From assembly GCA_948847595.1 (NCBI GenBank), contig CAQOGY010000005.1:62001-126000 (forward strand): a stretch of 64,000 nt of DNA, given 5' to 3'. Source of the stretch: an uncultured Bacteroides sp. GTDB lineage: Bacteria; Bacteroidota; Bacteroidia; Bacteroidales; Bacteroidaceae. Under the pieces are notes generated by a model. That model made no database searches. It saw nothing but the letters and a program-made list of their open reading frames with translations, and was not told where the DNA came from. This document shows positions 52,844 to 61,599 of this stretch, one piece after another. How positions within the stretch are numbered: the first letter of the stretch is position 1; the number at the start of each line of letters is the position of its first letter. Position numbers and translations under genes: made by a program.

Positions 52844-52873
52844 TACTTTAAATTCTTCGATTTCTTCGAAAGG

Positions 52874-52921
52874 CAAAGATAGGTCTTTCAAAGATACATT
52901 CACATTCTATAAGTTGGCAAA
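52874..52921 (-). promoter_or_regulatory. Tandem promoters of the efflux operon
   Basis: On the minus strand there are two TATCTTTG boxes (plus 52874-52881 and 52889-52896). TTTG at 52918-52921 is 21 bp from the upstream one, and TGTG at 52901-52904 is 19 bp from the downstream one. Starts would lie about 23 and 38 nt ahead of the TolC start. Confidence 0.68.
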
Positions 52922-52977
52922 TATGTTCCGATTGTTCGATTTATCAGAAAAAGGATGATGTATATAAGGCTTTTTAT

Positions 52978-52985
52978 TACCTTTG
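52978..52985 (+). promoter_or_regulatory. Promoter -7 box of the AraC gene
   Basis: TACCTTTG followed by CCGG fits TAnnTTTG. It is only 10 bp ahead of the ATG at 52996, so the transcript would have almost no leader. Confidence 0.58.
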
Positions 52986-52995
52986 CCGGAAAAGA

Positions 52996-53901
52996 ATGAA
53001 AGATATGGAACAGAAAGACCCTATGGAATTAGGACTTAGAACACTAGAGAATCTGAAAGTCGTCCGCAACAACGAATTCCGCTTTATCTCTTCCGAATTC
53101 GGATTCGTCAATAGTTTCAGAAAGATGGAAGCCACCTTGTTCTCTATCGGTCAGCCATACCGAATCCAAGAAGGACGTATCATATTTGTCAATCAAGGCT
53201 CCGCAAGAGTTCTAATTAATCTGATAGAATATACTATCCGGCAAACACACTTTTCGGTAATCACTCCTAATTCTATCGTTCAGATCATAGAAATATCACC
53301 TGATTTCGACATGCAGATGATGGCAATGAATCAGGATTTCCTTCCAATATCCGGGAAGGAAGATTTTTTCTCTTATCTTCTCCATCATCAAAAAAATATC
53401 TTATTGCTATTGTCTCCGCAAGAGGTACTGCAAACGGAATATTATTTTACCTTGATGTGGAATATACTGCAAGAACCGACATTCCGCAGAGAAGCTATCC
53501 GCCATCTTCTGGCCAGTCTTCTTTATTATATAGAATATATCGCCCAAAGCAACATGCTGATGAACCCTGTCCGGCTGACACGGCAGGAAGACATTTTCCA
53601 ACGTTTCATCTCCCTTGTGAATGCTTGCAGCAAGAAAGAGCGGAACGTCAACTTTTACGCAGACAAGCTATGCCTCACCCCACGTTACCTGAACACGGTC
53701 GTCAGGCAAGCCAGCCAACAAACAGTAATGGACTGGATAAACCAGTCCATTATACTAGAAGCCAAAATATTGCTAAAACATGGCAACCGGCTTGTTTATC
53801 AGATTTCCGATGAGTTGAATTTTCCTAATCCGTCTTTTTTCTGCAAGTTTTTCAAACGGATGACGGGAATGACACCCCATGAATACCAAAACTCGAAATA
53901 A
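52996..53901 (+). CDS. AraC-family transcriptional regulator, divergent from the efflux operon
   Basis: A 301-residue regulator. The N-terminal part is a cupin-like sensor domain (EGRIIFVNQGSARVLINLIE, FSVITPNSIVQIIEISPDF). The C-terminal 100 residues form two helix-turn-helix units: NVNFYADKLCLTPRYLNTVV, then QISDELNFPNPSFFCKFFKR, ending MTGMTPHEYQNSK. It likely senses a small molecule and regulates the export operon on the other side of the 152-bp intergenic region. The start may be ATG 52996 (near leaderless) or Met 4 at 53005. Its stop is 2 bp from the stop of the convergent ManC-type gene. Confidence 0.9.
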   Translation: MKDMEQKDPMELGLRTLENLKVVRNNEFRFISSEFGFVNSFRKMEATLFSIGQPYRIQEGRIIFVNQGSARVLINLIEYTIRQTHFSVITPNSIVQIIEISPDFDMQMMAMNQDFLPISGKEDFFSYLLHHQKNILLLLSPQEVLQTEYYFTLMWNILQEPTFRREAIRHLLASLLYYIEYIAQSNMLMNPVRLTRQEDIFQRFISLVNACSKKERNVNFYADKLCLTPRYLNTVVRQASQQTVMDWINQSIILEAKILLKHGNRLVYQISDELNFPNPSFFCKFFKRMTGMTPHEYQNSK

Positions 53902-53903
53902 CT

Positions 53904-54950
53904 TTATTTCGAGAATTCCTTGATACGTTGTTCCTCTTCCAATTTGCAAATTAGCAACGTATTATCTTTTTCGGCAATAATGTATCCGTCCAGTCCTTGC
54001 ACTACCACCCGTTTTTCTTCACTGGCGTGCACAATGCAGTTCTTACTGTCATACAGACGGATATCTGTCCCTACCGTAGCATTTCCCGATTTATCCTGTG
54101 GCAAGAGTCCGCGCAAAGCTCCCCATGTACCCAAATCCGACCAACCGAATGAAGCGGGCAGTACATAGATTTCCTGCGCTTTCTCCATCACTGCGTAGTC
54201 AATAGAAATGCTTTCGCAAGTCGGGAACAGTTTCTTTATCGTTTCACTTTCTTTCTCCGTATAGAAATCCGGGAAGATACGGTCGAAAATCTGTGCAATG
54301 CCCGGAGCATATACACGCATCACTGAAGTGATGGTACGTACATTCCACACAAAGATTCCGGCATTCCAAAAGAAATTACCTTCTGCCAAGTACTTCTCCG
54401 CAGTTTCTTTATCCGGTTTTTCCTTGAATGCATTCACCGTAAAAATCTCCTTGTCCGTCATTATCTGATCTCCGGCAGCGATATATCCATATCCGGTTTC
54501 CGGACGAGTCGGTCTGATACCTAATGTAACAATAGCACTGCTATCATTCGTAAAACGAAGCGCCTTCTCTACCACCCGACGGAATTCCCCCGTATCAATA
54601 ACTAATGCATCCGAAGGAGTCACCACGATATTTGCATTCGGATGTTTCTTTTTAATTTTCCAGCAGGCATAAGCAATGCAAGGCGCCGTGTTCCGTGCAC
54701 AAGGTTCCGCCAAAATATTACTCTCCGGCATCTCCGGCAACTGCTCCCGAACAATATCTATATATTTTTCAGAAGTTACCACCCACATATTTTCCTTCGG
54801 GCAAACACCGTCAAAACGGTCGGCAGTCAACTGAATCAGCGACCGTCCACACCCCATTACATCAATAAATTGTTTCGGACATTCCGGTGTACTCATCGGC
54901 CAAAAACGGCTGCCAATGCCACCAGCCATTATTACGACATGATTATCCAT
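53904..54950 (-). CDS. manC: Mannose-1-phosphate guanylyltransferase
   Basis: A 348-residue nucleotidyltransferase that makes GDP-mannose from GTP and mannose-1-phosphate. The N-terminal motif IMAGGIGSRFWPMS matches the GGxGxRxWP signature. Also present are VTPSDALVIDTGEFRRVVEK, LGIRPTRPETGYGYIAAG, NAFKEKPDKETAEKYL and FWNAGIFVWNV. The usual bifunctional isomerase domain is absent, as in short forms of the family. The frame is open to 55013; MDNHVVIMAGG at 54950 is the proper start. It lies downstream of the right-hand polysaccharide locus and may supply it. Confidence 0.93.
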   Translation of the reverse strand: MDNHVVIMAGGIGSRFWPMSTPECPKQFIDVMGCGRSLIQLTADRFDGVCPKENMWVVTSEKYIDIVREQLPEMPESNILAEPCARNTAPCIAYACWKIKKKHPNANIVVTPSDALVIDTGEFRRVVEKALRFTNDSSAIVTLGIRPTRPETGYGYIAAGDQIMTDKEIFTVNAFKEKPDKETAEKYLAEGNFFWNAGIFVWNVRTITSVMRVYAPGIAQIFDRIFPDFYTEKESETIKKLFPTCESISIDYAVMEKAQEIYVLPASFGWSDLGTWGALRGLLPQDKSGNATVGTDIRLYDSKNCIVHASEEKRVVVQGLDGYIIAEKDNTLLICKLEEEQRIKEFSK

Positions 54951-55013
54951 ACCTGTTATTCTCCAATTTTTTAAATAATTGCGCAATTTACTCCAAAATG
55001 TCCAATTTCGCAA

Positions 55014-55417
55014 GGAAAATAAAAGAAACTAACTAAAGTTTATTCATTCAGTTTCTTATTATTGTGGTTAAAAGTGAACGATAGGTACAATTAGGTACAC
55101 CGCATACTTTTCTCACATGGATGCACGTACATCCATACATAAATCGCATATGGTGCTTTATAAGATTCCTTTTTATTCAAACTTTATATTCTTTTCCTTG
55201 TTATAAACAAAAATATCAACGATCTTCACAGACAGTTGATATTAAAGGAAATCACACCGGCTTTTACGCCGACATGAGGGCGTTGATCAGGAACATACCG
55301 CTGTACATTTCCTGACCTACAAAATGTAGGGTTCTTCATGTGTGTATCATGAAGTTAGGGACCTACATATTTCATCTCACTTTGGGTTAAAATAGTAAGT
55401 AGTATACCACTATTTAG
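55014..55417 (-). other. Gap between the Wzc gene and manC
   Basis: A 404-bp stretch without a gene. It holds the structured element at 55316-55368 and a GGATG/CATCC hairpin at about 55118-55137. Two GGTACA copies occur near 55082-55099. No clear TAnnTTTG promoter for manC was found. Confidence 0.5.
55316..55368 (-). terminator. Structured terminator-like element after the right Wzc gene
   Basis: ATGTAGG (55324-55330) pairs with CCTACAT (55362-55368), enclosing a perfect CTTCATG/CATGAAG hairpin. TGTAGG at 55325-55330 can instead pair with CCTACA at 55316-55321. A short TTTTG run follows the compound stem on the minus strand. It is probably the end of the polysaccharide transcript. Confidence 0.55.
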
Positions 55418-57832
55418 TTATTCTTTATCGTTAGATTGTTCTCCATAGCCATAACCATAACGTTTAGCATAGCCATAATATTTACCATATTTACCATAAC
55501 CATAATAGTAACCATACTTTTTCTTATTCATATCAAGTCCATTGATGACTGTACAAATATTGGGCAGTTTTTCTCCTTCAGCCAATTCATTAATCAGTGT
55601 ATACTCTGCTTTATGGGTATAGTCTGCACGGCATACATAAACGGATAAATCAGCCGCACGTCCTACAAGTAATGTATCTGTTACCATGCCAACAGGAGCT
55701 GTATCCAATATTACATAATCAAACTTCTGACGCAATATTTCGATAGCTTTATCCAAACCGTCACGTGCAAGCAATTCAGTCGGATTAGGTGGTACAGTCC
55801 CACCTGGAAGAATAAACAAATTCTTATTTATATCTGACTGCTGCACTAAATCCATTAAATTTATAGTTGTATTAGTCAGATATTGAGTAATACCATGTTC
55901 TTTTTTAGGAATATTGAATACTTTATTCAAGCCCGGCTTACGAATATCAAGTCCTACAATCACAACTTTTTTCCCTAACAAAGAAAGACTGATCGCAAGA
56001 TTTCCTGAAACAAAGGATTTACCTTCACCACTAATCGTTGAGGTCACCAAAATAACATTCTTACCATTCTCAAGCATAAACTGAAGATTAGTACGAATGC
56101 TCCGGAAAGTTTCACTCATCAGATTGTTCTTATTCTCAAACACAGCGATAGAACCTTGCTTTTCAGAAGTTAACGGAATATCACCGACAATTGGAAGCGA
56201 AGTCAACCTTTCTACATCCACTCTACCCTCAATCTTTAATTTTGTGAGTCCAATCAAATAAATGATACCTATAGGAAGTCCCATGCCTGCTACCAAAGCA
56301 GCCAGATAAATAATCATCCTCTTTGGCGAAACAGGATTATCATCAGGTAGTGCTTCATCAATAGTTTTAGCATTATTCGCAGTAGCTGCCAAGGTAATTG
56401 CATTCTCCTCACGTTTCTGGAGCAACATCAAATAAAGACCGGCTTTGATTTCCTGTTGACGGGCTATACTAACAAATTGACGTTCCTGAGTCGGTGCATC
56501 ACTAATACGACGCAAATAACGGTTTGCTTCGCGAGCCAAATCATCTTTTGTAATCTGCAATCCTTTTAATGTAGCATCTAATGTAGCTTGTACATTACTT
56601 TGCATTGCCCGGATACTGGTATCCAAGTTCACTATAGTCGGATTATTTTCCGTTGATGTCCGCAACAAGCGTTTTCTCTCTACCAACATCTCATTATATC
56701 GATCTATAGCACCGGCCAATGCTGCATCTTGTAGTCCGACATTACTTGGCAACACCTCATATTCATTACCTTTCATATAGCGATATAAATCCATCACCAA
56801 GTTAATTTGTGTCTGATTCTCAACACGTTTTTTCTCATATTCAGCATTTCCTGTCAACGCAATCTGAGCTTCACTTGTCAAGTCTGTAATACCGGCACTA
56901 CGTTTAAAATTTTCCAAATCTTGTTCTGTACTACCAAGCTCTTTCGAGATAATGCCAATACGTTCATTAATAAATTCTGCTGTTTTCTGAGCTACCTCAT
57001 TTTTATCATTGTTGGCATTGATGTTATACATCATCAGCAACTGATTGATAAAATCCACACCACGCCGCCTATTTGAATTTTTCAATGATACAATAACAAC
57101 AGAAGTAGTCTTTGACGTAGGAGCAATTGATAAAGCATTAGTATATCCTTTAGCTACAGCCATCGGCCTATTTATAAAGGCGGTAATATGCCGTTCTTCG
57201 CCTTCTTCTTCCGGTTGGATTACCGCCAACGTATCCTTGTTTTCAAAAAAAGCTACCGTTCCTTCATCAGTAGGAAATACCGCCGGCAACTTGTCAAATT
57301 GCTTGCTGTATTCTTTATCATCCACTATAATTTGCACATTCATAGCCCCTGTTGATAGTAAAGTCATTCCCACTTCCATAGTTTTCGGAAGTTTCTCAGC
57401 TTCCTGTGGTGTCATACTTACCAATACAGGAGAAGTTCGGTATAGCTCCTTTGCAGGAAATGCATCACCATCCCTGTAAGTCACATATAAGTTCAACTGA
57501 TTCACCACCTCACGAGCTAATGACTTGGAACGTAGTACTTCTATTTCATTATCCACATTCTTCGATGAAGACATAAAACCATCTAGTCCCATTTTCTCCA
57601 ATTCCGATCCCATACTGGCTCCTCCTCCTTTTTCGTCATCTTTTATCAAGACAGTAGCAGATATATTATATATCGGAGTAGTTGTAAACAAATAAACCCA
57701 TGCGCCAACCATACAAATGATAACCGAAGCTACAAACCACGGCCAATGAATCAAATAGCGGAAAATAATCTGTTGAATATTTATCTGTTCTTCATCCGCC
57801 TGGTTAGTTCTTTCTTTTTTTTCCTCAATCAT
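55418..57832 (-). CDS. Wzc-type polysaccharide co-polymerase and tyrosine autokinase
   Basis: A complete 804-residue BY-kinase. A transmembrane helix lies at residues 33-50 (WFVASVIICMVGAWVYL). A Wzz domain and a long coiled region follow up to a second helix near residue 510 (MIIYLAALVAGMGLPIGIIY). The kinase domain has Walker A in TSTISGEGKSFVSGNLAISL, Walker A' in VVIVGLDIRKPGL and Walker B in YVILDTAPVGMVTD. The C-terminal tail is very Tyr-rich (YGYYYGYGKYGKYYGYAKRY), the autophosphorylation cluster. It controls polymerisation and export with the Wza-type protein encoded 9 bp upstream. Confidence 0.95.
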   Translation of the reverse strand: MIEEKKERTNQADEEQINIQQIIFRYLIHWPWFVASVIICMVGAWVYLFTTTPIYNISATVLIKDDEKGGGASMGSELEKMGLDGFMSSSKNVDNEIEVLRSKSLAREVVNQLNLYVTYRDGDAFPAKELYRTSPVLVSMTPQEAEKLPKTMEVGMTLLSTGAMNVQIIVDDKEYSKQFDKLPAVFPTDEGTVAFFENKDTLAVIQPEEEGEERHITAFINRPMAVAKGYTNALSIAPTSKTTSVVIVSLKNSNRRRGVDFINQLLMMYNINANNDKNEVAQKTAEFINERIGIISKELGSTEQDLENFKRSAGITDLTSEAQIALTGNAEYEKKRVENQTQINLVMDLYRYMKGNEYEVLPSNVGLQDAALAGAIDRYNEMLVERKRLLRTSTENNPTIVNLDTSIRAMQSNVQATLDATLKGLQITKDDLAREANRYLRRISDAPTQERQFVSIARQQEIKAGLYLMLLQKREENAITLAATANNAKTIDEALPDDNPVSPKRMIIYLAALVAGMGLPIGIIYLIGLTKLKIEGRVDVERLTSLPIVGDIPLTSEKQGSIAVFENKNNLMSETFRSIRTNLQFMLENGKNVILVTSTISGEGKSFVSGNLAISLSLLGKKVVIVGLDIRKPGLNKVFNIPKKEHGITQYLTNTTINLMDLVQQSDINKNLFILPGGTVPPNPTELLARDGLDKAIEILRQKFDYVILDTAPVGMVTDTLLVGRAADLSVYVCRADYTHKAEYTLINELAEGEKLPNICTVINGLDMNKKKYGYYYGYGKYGKYYGYAKRYGYGYGEQSNDKE

Positions 57833-57841
57833 AATATTTTA

Positions 57842-58642
57842 TTATTTCAAAATAGTTACTAGCAGGCTTGCCAATGATACTACTATAGAAGTAGCCGAGA
57901 ACCAAAGACTTGTGCTATTACCAATATCCGAGTTGCGTGCCTTCGCTTTATTTGGAGTCACATAGACTATATCATTTTGTTGTAACCAATAATAAGGAGA
58001 CAAAATAGTTTCAGCCTTATTGAGATCAAGCGTTATGATCTGTTGTTTGCCATTGTAATCTTCACGAATCAACTTTACGTTGTCGCGAAGTCCATATACT
58101 GTCATATCGCCTGCCATTGCCAACGCTTCCAGCAAATTAACCTTTTCATTATTAATAGTGAATGTACCCGGGCGGGCAACTTCGCCAATGACAGAAATTT
58201 TGTAATTCACCATACGCACTGTAACAATTGGAGTCTCCTTTATATAAGGTTTCAGCTTTTCTACAATCATTTGCTCTGCCTGTTTCTTCGTCAATCCACC
58301 TAACTTCAGTTCTCCTAATACAGGAAAATCAATAGTGCCTTCATTACTTACCAAATAGGTTTGCAATGTAGGTTGAGCTGTTGTATATTTACTCATTTCA
58401 TTAACATTCACCTGGCTTGCAATGGTAAGATTAAACGGCATAGCCAATTCCGGACTAGTACATGACACAACAATAGTTAGCAAGTCTTTCGGCATAATCT
58501 TCGCATCATACATTTTATCCTGTTGCGCTGTCTGTTCTATGACCTCAACATCCTGTAGATATGGTACTTTTTTATACGATTGACATGCAACCAAAAGAAA
58601 AGGTAACATCAACCAAAATAATTGTCTATTTAATCTGTTCAT
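57842..58642 (-). CDS. Wza-type polysaccharide export lipoprotein, second copy
   Basis: A 266-residue outer membrane lipoprotein with lipobox LLVACQSYKKVPYLQD. It shows a Poly_export domain (IMPKDLLTIVVSCTSPELA) and SLBB-type parts (ISVIGEVARPGTFTINN, NLLEALAMAGDMTVYGL). The hydrophobic C-terminal helix is SATSIVVSLASLLVTILK. It is much alike the protein at 1192-2025, with the main difference in the loop after about residue 70 (NVNEMSKYTTAQPTLQ here). The Wzc gene starts 9 bp after its stop, the same spacing as in the left locus. Confidence 0.94.
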   Translation of the reverse strand: MNRLNRQLFWLMLPFLLVACQSYKKVPYLQDVEVIEQTAQQDKMYDAKIMPKDLLTIVVSCTSPELAMPFNLTIASQVNVNEMSKYTTAQPTLQTYLVSNEGTIDFPVLGELKLGGLTKKQAEQMIVEKLKPYIKETPIVTVRMVNYKISVIGEVARPGTFTINNEKVNLLEALAMAGDMTVYGLRDNVKLIREDYNGKQQIITLDLNKAETILSPYYWLQQNDIVYVTPNKAKARNSDIGNSTSLWFSATSIVVSLASLLVTILK

Positions 58643-58662
58643 AAATTTATTTTATTTAAATA

Positions 58663-59370
58663 TTAAATCTTACCCATTCTCACCAATTGAAGAAAGCGTA
58701 TTAAATGAATCTGACGCTTTATTCGTGATGGCTGTTTAACTAATCTATATGCAAACTCTAAATTATGATCTACCCACCATTTAGGCGCACGTTTCACATT
58801 TCCCGTATATACATCGAAACTACCTCCCAATCCTTGGTAAATAGCCATATGTTGTTGAAACATTTCCTCCATTAGCAATTCTTGTTTTGGAGATCCCATT
58901 GCCACAAATACCACATCCGGTTTCCTTATTGCAATATCAGCAATCAATTCTTGTTTTTCCATGTCCGTCTTGATATAGCCATTTCGATAGTTAGCAATGT
59001 TAATGCCTGGAAATTCCTGTTGCAATTTCCCTACCGTACTTTCAATCACTTCCTGCCTACCACCTACTAAGTAAAAACTTTTCCTCTCTTTATATAAAGA
59101 AGCTATAATCTTCAACCACAGTTCACACCCCGGGATCTTAACAGCATCTTTATACCCATGTTTTTTCAAAGCCATCACAGCACCAATCCCATCACAGTAA
59201 CCAATGTTTCGGTTGATAATATCCCGTGTCTGATTGGTAGCATGCAGAATCTTTTCAGCATTGATAGCTACCAAAATACCTTTACGCCCTTTCACATATT
59301 CCAATAGCTCTGAAAAAGCTTTGAACGGATGCACTTTTACACCGTTCAATATTACTCTGTTGTCTTGCAT
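58663..59370 (-). CDS. WecG/TagA/CpsF-family glycosyltransferase
   Basis: A 235-residue transferase of family GT26. Typical elements are VKVHPFKAFSELLEYVKGRK, VAINAEKILHATNQTRDIIN, NIGYCDGIGAVMALKKHGY and the central VVFVAMGSPKQELLMEEMFQ. GLGGSFDVYTGNVKRAPKWW is the second family block. It would add a ManNAc-type sugar to a lipid-linked intermediate of the polysaccharide. It overlaps the upstream gene by 19 bp and precedes the Wza-type gene by 20 bp. Confidence 0.93.
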   Translation of the reverse strand: MQDNRVILNGVKVHPFKAFSELLEYVKGRKGILVAINAEKILHATNQTRDIINRNIGYCDGIGAVMALKKHGYKDAVKIPGCELWLKIIASLYKERKSFYLVGGRQEVIESTVGKLQQEFPGINIANYRNGYIKTDMEKQELIADIAIRKPDVVFVAMGSPKQELLMEEMFQQHMAIYQGLGGSFDVYTGNVKRAPKWWVDHNLEFAYRLVKQPSRIKRQIHLIRFLQLVRMGKI

Positions 59371-60569
59371 CGCGATAATATATAATAACTTAAAGCATTA
59401 AACATAAATGCATTGCTCCAACGCATATAAGAAATCTTCGAGCTTATTCCTTTTTTAAGCTGATAATAGAAATATCCTCTTTCATCTTGCATATTCTTTA
59501 TTGTCCAGTTCAGTACTTTCTCAGCCATTTCCTGATTTTCATTAAACTGATGCAAACGATGTAGAGTTATGAATAATTGTCCCGGACAATGAATATCTAT
59601 CGGATACATCCGATTATGATAATACTTAGGAGCACCATCCTTTTCAAAAAAATGTCTGATATAGAAATTAAATCCTTTTTCAATATGCGAATGATATGAT
59701 TTATCTCCTGTCTGTTCCTCATATGCTATCAAACCGTCCAGATTATATCCTGTATGGAAACTATCAATCCATGATTGCACGGGCAGCATTCCATATACCC
59801 ACGAACCATCTTCTCTTTGCTCATTACAACAAGCAATCACAGATTTTCTTGCAGTTTCTTTATATAAATCGTTTCCTGTATAGTGATAGCAATAGCTTAA
59901 TAGTTTACTCCCTAACAATGAGGCATTGAATACTGTATCATTTCCTTTCAGTGGACTATATGAGAATAAAAAGCCATCATTGCAATCAAACCGGTGTAAG
60001 TCATTCATTACAAAGTTTGCTGCAGAAAGTGCCACATCCAAGAAATTCTTTTCCCTTGTCACCTCATAAGCTTCCATAAGAGCAGTAGCACAAAAGTTTG
60101 TTGCCACTACCGTAGGTGTATACTTAGGAAATAAAAACAATCTCCGTGCTTGCCAGTCAAAATTATATCCCCAACAAGCACCTGCATAACCTTTCGATTG
60201 AAGTGAGACTAATAGCTCTGCCAACTCTCTTATTTGTTTCAATAGCATACTCTTGGTTCCCAATTCCGTTTCTAACTCTGGAGATTTGCAAACCACCGCA
60301 TATAAATTACAATATCCTTGTAGAAATAATCCTATTCCCTTTGCATTATATTCTTTAGGAACGAGCGCAACAGGACGCAAATTAATAGGACATCTTTTAA
60401 ACCCCTGAATGATGATTAATCTGCATAAAGCAAAATTCTTCAAAAAAGGAAGTACGTGAAAAAGTCTCGAATTCAATCCATCGTAAGGATCCCATCCCTT
60501 AAAATGCTGTGATTCACAATATAATTTAAGTTTCAGTAGTGCTTTAACACTCTCATTCTTTAATGTCAT
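59352..60569 (-). CDS. Alpha-toroid (six-hairpin-like) protein of the polysaccharide locus, function unknown
   Basis: A 405-residue protein without signal peptide or membrane segment. It consists of repeated helical hairpins with Trp/Tyr/His-rich loops: GACWGYNFDWQARRLFLFPK, TNFCATALMEAYEVTREKNF, NASLLGSKLLSYCYHYTGND, EDGSWVYGMLPVQSWIDSFH and SYMRWSNAFMFNALSYYIL. The arrangement recalls glycosidase- or lyase-like (alpha/alpha) barrels. Such genes appear in Bacteroides capsule loci, but I know no proven function, and some database names for them seem misapplied. It overlaps both neighbours by 17-19 bp. Confidence 0.65.
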   Translation of the reverse strand: MTLKNESVKALLKLKLYCESQHFKGWDPYDGLNSRLFHVLPFLKNFALCRLIIIQGFKRCPINLRPVALVPKEYNAKGIGLFLQGYCNLYAVVCKSPELETELGTKSMLLKQIRELAELLVSLQSKGYAGACWGYNFDWQARRLFLFPKYTPTVVATNFCATALMEAYEVTREKNFLDVALSAANFVMNDLHRFDCNDGFLFSYSPLKGNDTVFNASLLGSKLLSYCYHYTGNDLYKETARKSVIACCNEQREDGSWVYGMLPVQSWIDSFHTGYNLDGLIAYEEQTGDKSYHSHIEKGFNFYIRHFFEKDGAPKYYHNRMYPIDIHCPGQLFITLHRLHQFNENQEMAEKVLNWTIKNMQDERGYFYYQLKKGISSKISYMRWSNAFMFNALSYYILSRCKTTE

Positions 60570-61599
60570 TTCTATATATTTCCGTTATTGTTTGATATTT
60601 AAAACAACTGTTTGTTTCAGACAATAAATATTCAAGTCCCCCGCTTGAAACAAAACTTTTAGGATGACCAACGAGTACAAATATATTTCTATCTTGTAAA
60701 GCAATCAACGATAAATATTTTCTATGCATCATAGATGAGAAAAGACAATAGTCCCAAGTTTGATATTCCTTTTCAAAAAAATATTTAACCTTATCAAGCT
60801 TTCCTTTATGAATTCCGCTCGTTTTTGCTTCAAAAGCATCTTTAGCTGACTTCCGGTTCTGAAATAACGATTTAATTCTTTCGATTGAAAGATATTTAGT
60901 CCAACGGATTATTGGAAAAGCAACAATTGGTAATTCCCATATCTTTTTATTTCCGCTTTGTTCCAACGTATTCCCTACTTGCCAATATTCTAAATCTGTA
61001 GGTATATTTGAATAATCATAATTTGAAAGAAAACCTATTTCTCTTCCACCAGGATATATAGACGAATCAATCACTAATTCAGTTTGTCCCATTGCACTAA
61101 CTATATTTTCGGAAGGTTGAATATTATATCCACCAGCACGCAAAGCAATACATTTGTATGTCGGATCAATCTGTTGAATTAGCCCTTCAATAGTGTTTTT
61201 TCCTTTCTTCAAGAGATTTACTAAAGAATATTCTCCATCACGTTCATAACTGCCCAACCTCCATTCTTTCAAATTAATGTTCCATTTATTCTTATCCCAA
61301 TATGCATCAACCCATTGAGGATGAAGGTGTAATTGTATATCATGTCCTGCTTTGTAGGCATCTAACAGTTGCTTTTCAATCGCCTCAATAGGATTATTCT
61401 TATATCCCATTGTATTACCTTTAGTCCATTCCTCTTTCAATTTCCAGTATTCTATCACCTCAAAGAAGAAAGTAAAACGTACATTATATTGTTCCGCAAT
61501 ATCTAACAAATGTTTAGTTGGTTCAATCATGTGCTGGAAAACATCTCCAGAACCATTACCATATAGTTCATAATCAAGAGTTAAAAGAAATGATTTCAT
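60553..61599 (-). CDS. Polysaccharide deacetylase-like protein
   Basis: A 348-residue protein starting with MKSFLLTLDYELYGNGSGDV, where the Asp-Tyr-Glu stretch corresponds to motif 1 of the NodB-type fold. Further parts of the fold are YNVRFTFFFEVIEYWKLKEE, HDIQLHLHPQWVDAYWDKNK (with the metal-binding type HxH arrangement) and IALRAGGYNIQPSENIVSAM (motif with Arg). The end contains FVLVGHPKSFVSSGGLEYLL. It probably removes an acetyl group from a sugar of the repeating unit. Its start overlaps the AAC(3)-like gene by 4 bp. Confidence 0.82.
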   Translation of the reverse strand: MKSFLLTLDYELYGNGSGDVFQHMIEPTKHLLDIAEQYNVRFTFFFEVIEYWKLKEEWTKGNTMGYKNNPIEAIEKQLLDAYKAGHDIQLHLHPQWVDAYWDKNKWNINLKEWRLGSYERDGEYSLVNLLKKGKNTIEGLIQQIDPTYKCIALRAGGYNIQPSENIVSAMGQTELVIDSSIYPGGREIGFLSNYDYSNIPTDLEYWQVGNTLEQSGNKKIWELPIVAFPIIRWTKYLSIERIKSLFQNRKSAKDAFEAKTSGIHKGKLDKVKYFFEKEYQTWDYCLFSSMMHRKYLSLIALQDRNIFVLVGHPKSFVSSGGLEYLLSETNSCFKYQTITEIYRNDIKE

